10,434 nt of DNA from CAYQTO01 sp964420455 (lineage in GTDB: Bacteria > Sumerlaeota > Sumerlaeia > SLMS01). Positions 5,429 through 10,434 of this stretch are shown one piece after another; positions within the stretch are counted from its first letter, which is position 1; each line of letters starts with the position of its first letter. The position numbers and the translations under genes are program-made. Under the pieces are notes generated by a model. It was not told the origin of the DNA. It worked only from the letters and a program-made list of their open reading frames with translations, and did no database searches. The stretch covers positions 1 through 10,434 of the forward strand of contig CAYQTO010000129.1 of assembly GCA_964420455.1 (NCBI GenBank). The letters are read 5' to 3'.

Positions 5429-8400
5429 CTAATTCATCCCCATCATGTCCAAATTGCCGCGGATGCCGGGAACCTCCCCCAGATCCAGCTGAACGTCGTC
5501 GACCCACCATCCGGTTCCCGCCTCGCGGTCGTCGGAGGCGAAACGCCATCGGAGCCGTACACGCATGCCGCGGTAGGCCGCGAGGTCTATGGTCACGCGG
5601 GCGAAGCCGTTGCCGGAGACGCCGGTCCATGCCCGCCGGAGGTAAAGGGTATTTACAGGCGTGGCGGCGATCGGCCCGTTGTATCCGCCACGGAGGAAGC
5701 GGTCGCCGATGTCGCTCCAGGTTCCGGCGACGGCGTCCTGGATTTCGAGTACGCCGCCATCACGTTGGCCTGCGCCAAAGGCATAGCGATGGAGAAATGT
5801 CATCCGTGTGGATCCCGTTGTGGGAACGTCGAACACGGGCGAGGTGAGGACCGCGTCCTGGGCGCTGGCCGTGTTTTCGATGAAGAAGAGCCATGGGGGC
5901 GACGGGGCATCGGCTGACTGAATCAATTGCCAGCCGGGCACCTCCTCCTCCGAACGGGCGGTGCTGAACGGATCCAAATCACCATCGAAGGGGTAGGCCT
6001 GCAGGGGCTGCATGGTGGCGGTCGTGAATCCGAATCCCAGCGGATTGAGCAAGACCAGTTCGTTCCCAGCACGGTCGGAAAGGAAGACCTCAAGATCGTA
6101 GTCCGCGCCGGGCTGGAGACCCTCGAGCGTGCCCGTATATCCGCGCAGGACACCGGGGTCCGGAGAGAGGAGGGTGGGCGTCGTGGACAGCCCGTCCCGC
6201 AGGGCAAGCGCGGTGACCGTGGAGTCCTCCGAAGCGACGGCTCGGATGCGGACCGTATCGCCGAAGTTGCGGTCGATCTCGATTGCCTCGAGCCGCGGGG
6301 CCACCGCGTCCACAAGCGTCTGGTTTCCCGCGAAGGTGGCGTCCGGTCCCTCGACGGTCAGCACGTCGCCGTCGCGGACGGAGAGCATTCCGTCGCCCGG
6401 TGCGCTGGCTTCCCCCACCAGGGGGATCGTGCCCGTATAGACGAGATCCGCCCCGCCGACGAGTGTCACGGTTTCGTTGTCGCCGTTGGGGGACCGAACG
6501 ACGGCCGCGACCGTTCGGGGCTCCGGCGTGTCACCGGGATTGCGGAGGACGGCCAGCACCCCGGCCTCGGCGCCCGGACGCACGAAGGCCCGCCGGAACG
6601 CCACCGCGTTTCGCGTGCCCCCGCCCGCCACCGCGCCACCAGCCACAAGGCCAAACGGCTGGCGCCCGAACAGGGGATCCGCAAACCCCCCGTCCACGGT
6701 GACCGTATAGACACCTGGGAGCGGCTCCGGGAGCCGCACGACCTCCACATTGTTCAGCGTGTCCGCCCCCGCCCCGGGAATCGACGCGCCATTCGCCATG
6801 CCGTTGCCCGTATAGACAAGGCCATCGGGGCCGACGACCCGGAGATCGAAATCGTTGATGGTGGCGAGAGCCGCCGCATGGGCCGCCGGCGGGTCCATCC
6901 ATGCGAGTGTGACGCGAAGGGGCTCGTTGCCGGAGGTCACGATGACCGTTTCGGTCCGCTCGTCGCCGGTGAGGAGGCCGGTCGTCTCGTCCCAGACGAT
7001 GGTGCGGTGCGGGGCATCGATCCCGAGGGGGACTGCGCGGTCGAGCTGGAGCCGGCCCCATCCCTCCTGGACGCTCGGGTAGCCGGGAATCGACACCATG
7101 TCCTGGCCGGCGCCGACGAGCAATGCCTTGAGCAATGCGCCGGAGACGGTGCGCGACGGCCCGCTCGCCGCAATCCCGTCCGGATACCACCCTTCGCGAA
7201 AGTACTGGCGGAGGAGGAGGGCACTCGCGGCGACGGCCGGCGCGGCCATGCTCGTCCCGCCCCGTTCCTCCAATTGGCACACGCCCAGGGTGGCGCTGAC
7301 GATCCCCTCGCCCGGGGCATACAGTTCGGGTTTCCGTCGCCCGTCCGCGGTTGGTCCGATCCCGCCGGAAAAATACACGTCGTTCTCCGGGGCGGAGCGG
7401 CTCGCGCCCACCGCCAGCACGTTCTTCGCGTTCTCGGGTGTATAGACAATGTTGCCATTTGTCGAGGCGAAGACCAGCAGCGACTCCGGGTTTTCCCAGC
7501 TGTGGGTGTCCGCCGCCACGGCGAGGTAGGTGTATTCCCGGAGGCCATCGACACCCCAGCTGTTGGTAAAGACCGCTGCACCGTCGTCCGCCAGCCGCTC
7601 CAGCAGGCCGCCGAAGTCCTCGAGGTTCCCGGGTGCGTCCTCGCGCAGGTCCGGGATCGCGATGCGGTAGTTGCCATGCGTCAGCCGTGCGCCGGGGGCA
7701 TGGCCCGCAGCGCCCAGCGTCCCGTCGATGTTGAACCCCACCGCCGTCCCCGCCGTGTGGGTCCCGTGTGCGGTGAGTACCAGCCCGCCCCAGATGCCCT
7801 GAATCTTTCGGTGGTTGGGCCCCACTGCCACGCCGCCTCCCGATAGAAAGCAGCTGAAGATATCGATCCCCGAGTCGATATGGCCGACGATCTCGTCCTC
7901 GCCCCGGAGTCCCGCCTCCCGGAAGGGGCGCGACCCCTCGACGTTACTTTGGACGGACCAGGTGGCGCGGTCGTTTCGCTCCGTCGCCGGCAGCCAGGCC
8001 TCGATGAACTCGACGCCGCCGATTGCCGCCGCATCGTCAAGGCGATCCCGCGGCAGGAACGCATGGACCAGCGCGTGGCGGGTTGGCTGCGGCAGGCTGT
8101 GGATCTTCGCACCGAGTTGTTCGAGCCCGGCTGCCACCGCCGCCGGCGATTCCCCCTGCCATGCCACCACCCGCGCGGGAATGTCGCCCGATGCCTTGCC
8201 CGCCCGCGCTTTCAGGTCCGGTGACATCGCATCGATCGCCCGCATCGGCTCGGCAAAGCGAACCCCCTTCACCCGCATCAGGTCCGCCGCGTCCCTGCCC
8301 TTGTCCATGCGGACGAAGTAGCCCCACTGGGGCACCGCCTCGAGCACCTCCGCGCCTGTTGCCTTCAACCGGCCGAGATCCGCCGCGTCCGGCGGCTTGT

Positions 8401-8572
8401 CAAACTGGACGAGAAAGTACGTTCGGCCGGTGGCACTGGGAGCCTTCAGCAGCGTGGCCGGTGGCCGCTTTGCCGGGTCGCCTGCATGAGTCTTGAGATG
8501 GAGCGGTGGTCCGGCCGCGGCGGCTCCAGCCACCATCAACCACGCCCCCGCCCATCCAATGAACATCTTCAC
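5429..8572 (-). CDS. Secreted KP-43-type subtilisin-like serine protease with C-terminal beta domains
   Basis: S8 peptidase of about 1047 residues. Residues 1-20 form a signal peptide (MKMFIGWAGAWLMVAG) ending in an Ala-rich cleavage region. Residues about 52-193 are a prodomain that seems to hold two similar halves. The catalytic domain has Asp233 (GHIDSGID), His269 (HGTHTAG), oxyanion Asn337 (TNSWG) and Ser441 (GGTSMAAP). The following part, with EGWGRLQLDRA, INDFDLRVVGPDG, LNNVEVV and GVYTVTVDGG (to about 650), matches the beta-barrel of KP-43-type proteases. An Fn3-like segment (about 755-852) and a MAM/immune-inhibitor-A-like jelly roll ending in GWWVDDVQL (about 853-1030) follow. The only two Cys (241, 432) sit just after the catalytic Asp and just before the catalytic Ser. 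No PEP-CTERM or other sorting tail was seen. The GTG start at 8572 puts Lys in the signal n-region; ATG at 8566 is nearly as good. An ATG at 8611 would overlap the upstream gene by 32 bp. Confidence 0.93.
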   Translation of the reverse strand: MKMFIGWAGAWLMVAGAAAAGPPLHLKTHAGDPAKRPPATLLKAPSATGRTYFLVQFDKPPDAADLGRLKATGAEVLEAVPQWGYFVRMDKGRDAADLMRVKGVRFAEPMRAIDAMSPDLKARAGKASGDIPARVVAWQGESPAAVAAGLEQLGAKIHSLPQPTRHALVHAFLPRDRLDDAAAIGGVEFIEAWLPATERNDRATWSVQSNVEGSRPFREAGLRGEDEIVGHIDSGIDIFSCFLSGGGVAVGPNHRKIQGIWGGLVLTAHGTHTAGTAVGFNIDGTLGAAGHAPGARLTHGNYRIAIPDLREDAPGNLEDFGGLLERLADDGAAVFTNSWGVDGLREYTYLAVAADTHSWENPESLLVFASTNGNIVYTPENAKNVLAVGASRSAPENDVYFSGGIGPTADGRRKPELYAPGEGIVSATLGVCQLEERGGTSMAAPAVAASALLLRQYFREGWYPDGIAASGPSRTVSGALLKALLVGAGQDMVSIPGYPSVQEGWGRLQLDRAVPLGIDAPHRTIVWDETTGLLTGDERTETVIVTSGNEPLRVTLAWMDPPAAHAAALATINDFDLRVVGPDGLVYTGNGMANGASIPGAGADTLNNVEVVRLPEPLPGVYTVTVDGGFADPLFGRQPFGLVAGGAVAGGGTRNAVAFRRAFVRPGAEAGVLAVLRNPGDTPEPRTVAAVVRSPNGDNETVTLVGGADLVYTGTIPLVGEASAPGDGMLSVRDGDVLTVEGPDATFAGNQTLVDAVAPRLEAIEIDRNFGDTVRIRAVASEDSTVTALALRDGLSTTPTLLSPDPGVLRGYTGTLEGLQPGADYDLEVFLSDRAGNELVLLNPLGFGFTTATMQPLQAYPFDGDLDPFSTARSEEEVPGWQLIQSADAPSPPWLFFIENTASAQDAVLTSPVFDVPTTGSTRMTFLHRYAFGAGQRDGGVLEIQDAVAGTWSDIGDRFLRGGYNGPIAATPVNTLYLRRAWTGVSGNGFARVTIDLAAYRGMRVRLRWRFASDDREAGTGWWVDDVQLDLGEVPGIRGNLDMMGMN

Positions 8573-8579
8573 GGCGTGT

Positions 8580-9260
8580 TCAACCGCCCCCGGCCTGCGG
8601 CGCCGCGGCACGGAGCGCCGAGGCGATCGCCTCCGGCAAGGCCTGCAGGTCCGCTTCCTCGTCCACGTCTGTCAGTTCCTCGAGCGTCCCGGTGTCCACC
8701 CGCGCGCCGGCGTGACGAAGTTGCCCCGCGAGCGACTCGAGCGTTGTCTCTTCAGAATACGCGACGCCGTGAAAAGTTCCCGGGAAGGGGCGAGAAAGCC
8801 CCATGAGGTAGAAGCCTCCGTCGCGGGCGCGGCCAAAGACGACGTCCGCCGCCTCGAGCGCCTGGAAGGCAGCGGTGAGGTGGTGCTCGCCAAGCGCGGG
8901 GCAGTCGGACCCAATCAGGACAACATGGCGCGCGCGGAACTTCTCGAATCCCCAGCGGACGGCGTGCTCGAGGCGGTCCGCGAGTTCTCCTTCGGGCTGT
9001 GGCAGCACGTCGAGCACGGGAGGTTGGCCGTCGTTAAGCCAGAGGGCAAGGCGACCGGCCTTTTCGACCGGCGTGCCGTAGGGAACAAGGCTGTAGCGGC
9101 CGGCGGCGGCACCCGGCGAAAGGGCCACCCGCTGGAGTTCCACCATGCGTTCATAAATGCGTGCAGCCGCCTCGTCGCCCAGCGTCTTCGCCAGACGCGT
9201 CTTGGTCCGGCCGGGCTCGGGCCAACGGACAAACATCAGCACCAGATTCTCAACGCTCAT
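8580..9260 (-). CDS. TIGR04282/DUF2064 family glycosyltransferase (GT-A fold)
   Basis: 226-residue protein. It begins with the family pattern LVLMFVRWPEPGRTKTRLA (KTRL at 20-23). It continues with the GT-A metal/nucleotide-type motif GSDCPAL (117-123), ARDGGFYLMGL (145-155) and DVDEEADL near the end. These match the DUF2064 proteins annotated as TIGR04282 glycosyltransferases, related to nucleotidyltransferase-like GT-A enzymes. The donor and acceptor are unknown. The ATG at 9260 overlaps the waaF-like stop as ATGA (9257-9260), with AAGGAG 10 nt upstream. The coding frame stays open far upstream, but that part lies inside the waaF-like gene and has the Arg-rich look of out-of-frame translation. 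Coupling to a heptosyltransferase suggests a role in LPS or surface glycan assembly. Confidence 0.9.
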   Translation of the reverse strand: MSVENLVLMFVRWPEPGRTKTRLAKTLGDEAAARIYERMVELQRVALSPGAAAGRYSLVPYGTPVEKAGRLALWLNDGQPPVLDVLPQPEGELADRLEHAVRWGFEKFRARHVVLIGSDCPALGEHHLTAAFQALEAADVVFGRARDGGFYLMGLSRPFPGTFHGVAYSEETTLESLAGQLRHAGARVDTGTLEELTDVDEEADLQALPEAIASALRAAAPQAGGG

Positions 9261-10285
9261 TCGTTGGCGGCTCCTTGCGCCGTTTGATTCAACAAGTTTC
9301 GCGCCGCCTCGACCACCATGGGCACCGTCACGCCGGTCATGCACCGGTGGTCGATCGGGCAATCGCGCAGGAGGCAGGGGGCGCAGGGCGTCTCGACGCG
9401 GACGATCCGCGTCTGAGCCCCGAGCGGGGCGGTGGTCACCCAGTCGGTGCTGCCAAAGACGGCGACCGTTGGCGCGCCGAGCGCCGCCGCGATGTGCATG
9501 GCCCCGCTGTCGTTCGTCAGATACAGCGCGCACCGTTCGAGGAAGGCCATGAGTTCGCGAAGGCTCATCTCGCCCGCGGCATTGTGAAAGCGCTCGCCGC
9601 CAGCCTCGCAGACCTCCCCGGCGACGTCGCGCTCGGTGGGCAGGCCGGTCACGACGACAGTTGCTTCACGCTCCTCCGCAAGGGTCCGGGCCGCCTCGGC
9701 GTAGCGCTCGGGGAGCCATCGCTTGGCGGTGCCGTAGAAGGCGGCCGGGTTGACGCCGATCAGGGGACGCGCGCGGTCGATGGCCCGCGACTCGAGCCAG
9801 TCGTCGAAGGCGGTCCGTTCCTCGTCGCCGACACGGAGCAGCAGCGGTTCCGGCTCGCGGGCCTCGCGCTCCCACGGATGGAGCAGCCGGAGGTAATAGC
9901 GCACTTCGTGGACGGCCAGGTCCTCGGGACGCAGCCGAACCGGATGCGTCAGCAACCACCGGCGGCCGTCGCGGTCGTACCCCACCCGATGGCGCACACG
10001 GCCCAGGGCGAGGAGCCCCGCGGCCTTGAGGGAATTCGGCAGCGCAAATCCGAGATCCGCTGCCAGACCCCTCAGGCGCCCTGCTGCCTCCGTGAAGCCC
10101 CGCCGCGTTCCGTCGTCGATCTCCCACACTTCGTCCGCATGGGGGTGATGGCGAAACAGGCCGGCGACATTCCTTCTCCCGAGGACGACCACCCGGGCAT
10201 GAGGAAACCGTTCACGAACTCGCCCCAGAAAAGGCGTGTTCATCACGCAATCCCCCACCCAGTTGGTCAGGCGGATGGCGATCAC
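9257..10285 (-). CDS. waaF: LPS heptosyltransferase (GT-9 family), WaaF-like
   Basis: Transfers L-glycero-D-manno-heptose from ADP-heptose to the LPS inner core at the cytoplasmic face of the inner membrane. The 342-residue length is close to WaaF (about 348). The N-terminus VIAIRLTNWVGDCVMNTPF carries Asp12, at the place of the general base in WaaC/WaaF. Further marks are ALPNSLKAA (82-90), NPAAFYGTAKRW (179-190) and the donor-site signature TNDSGAMHIAAALGAP (257-272). Near the end four Cys form CxxC-x4-C-x5-C (301-315), seen in many heptosyltransferase II-type proteins. I chose GTG at 10285 because the family begins here and AGAGGA lies just upstream. The alternative at 10321 is a TTG adding a proline-rich, unconserved stretch. 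Heptosyltransferases I, II and III are similar, so the exact number is less sure than the family. Confidence 0.9.
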   Translation of the reverse strand: MIAIRLTNWVGDCVMNTPFLGRVRERFPHARVVVLGRRNVAGLFRHHPHADEVWEIDDGTRRGFTEAAGRLRGLAADLGFALPNSLKAAGLLALGRVRHRVGYDRDGRRWLLTHPVRLRPEDLAVHEVRYYLRLLHPWEREAREPEPLLLRVGDEERTAFDDWLESRAIDRARPLIGVNPAAFYGTAKRWLPERYAEAARTLAEEREATVVVTGLPTERDVAGEVCEAGGERFHNAAGEMSLRELMAFLERCALYLTNDSGAMHIAAALGAPTVAVFGSTDWVTTAPLGAQTRIVRVETPCAPCLLRDCPIDHRCMTGVTVPMVVEAARNLLNQTAQGAANE

Positions 10286-10434
10286 GCGGACTTCCTCTGG
10301 TGGGGGGACAGGCCGGCCCAAGGGCTGCTCCTCGACGAATCGGCTGAAATTTCGGCCCCCCGGGCGACCTGCGCAACCGAAACGCCTTTAGCCCGGCTGC
10401 CCCCCCACGGGCTGGCGTCAGCCTTGCATTTCCC
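10286..10434. other. Region upstream of the waaF-like gene, no gene seen
   Basis: No coding region was recognised in these 149 bases on either strand. Two small inverted repeats are present: AGCCCG/CGGGCT (10390-10395 with 10408-10413, 12-nt loop) and GGCTG/CAGCC (10410-10414 with 10419-10423). No convincing promoter or T-tract was found, and the end of any upstream gene lies outside the window. Confidence 0.4.

Noticed and set aside
5927..7846. 639-codon plus-strand open frame antisense to the subtilase
   Set aside because: It is opposite a protease with a complete catalytic triad and ordered domains. The plus translation is Arg/Gly/His-rich, with no domain, signal or ribosome binding site.
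9261..9533. N-terminal extension of the TIGR04282 protein into the waaF-like gene
   Set aside because: The 91 extra residues are Arg/Gly-rich out-of-frame translation of the neighbouring gene. The conserved domain starts at 9260 with a good AAGGAG.
314..9796. High number of CTCGAG palindromes (at least 18, several times more than base composition predicts)
   Set aside because: Every copy I traced is an in-frame Leu-Glu pair written CTC GAG in a minus-strand gene, across eight different genes. Codon-pair use explains it better than a DNA signal.
10390..10423. Inverted repeats upstream of the waaF-like gene as a terminator of an upstream gene
   Set aside because: Short stems, a 12-nt loop in the larger one, and no T-tract. 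The upstream gene is not visible.

Overview
This is a GC-rich window (roughly two thirds G+C by eye) from a Gram-negative bacterium. All nine supported genes lie on the minus strand, so transcription runs from right to left. Evidence for a Gram-negative cell with an LPS heptose core is the set WaaF-like heptosyltransferase, GmhA and HldE. A lipoprotein and a secreted protease complete the envelope theme. I cannot fix the phylum. The mix of tight Gram-negative LPS genes and a large multidomain subtilase would suit the PVC group (Verrucomicrobiota/Kiritimatiellota) or a deltaproteobacterium-like lineage, but this is a guess.

Right block (about 10285 to 5429, in order of transcription): a GT-9 heptosyltransferase (waaF-like) overlaps a TIGR04282/DUF2064 GT-A glycosyltransferase by an ATGA junction. 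A secreted KP-43-type subtilisin of about 1047 residues follows after only a few bases. Next comes an AT-rich gap with T-tracts on the coding strand. A stand-alone class I SAM methyltransferase (4522..5283, possibly starting at 5373) looks like its own unit.

Left block (about 4493 to 1): a promoter-like element and a leader with a perfect 8-bp hairpin precede yebC (translation factor family). After a 58-bp GC-rich gap with two competing hairpins come hldE, gmhA, obgE and a TPR lipoprotein that runs off the left edge. The hldE/gmhA (GTGA) and obgE/TPR (ATGA) junctions overlap, and gmhA/obgE are 10 bp apart, so these four are almost certainly one operon.

How they work together: GmhA isomerises sedoheptulose 7-phosphate. 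HldE phosphorylates the heptose phosphate and then adenylylates it, and the WaaF-like enzyme transfers the heptose to the LPS core. The phosphatase (GmhB) and the epimerase (HldD) of the pathway are not in the window. ObgE and YebC tie the same transcription region to ribosome function. No mobile element, CRISPR array, tRNA or rRNA was seen, and no clearly new system. The most notable points are a non-consensus nucleotidyltransferase half in HldE, a duplicated-looking prodomain in the subtilase, the Cys cluster of the heptosyltransferase and the regulatory structures around yebC.
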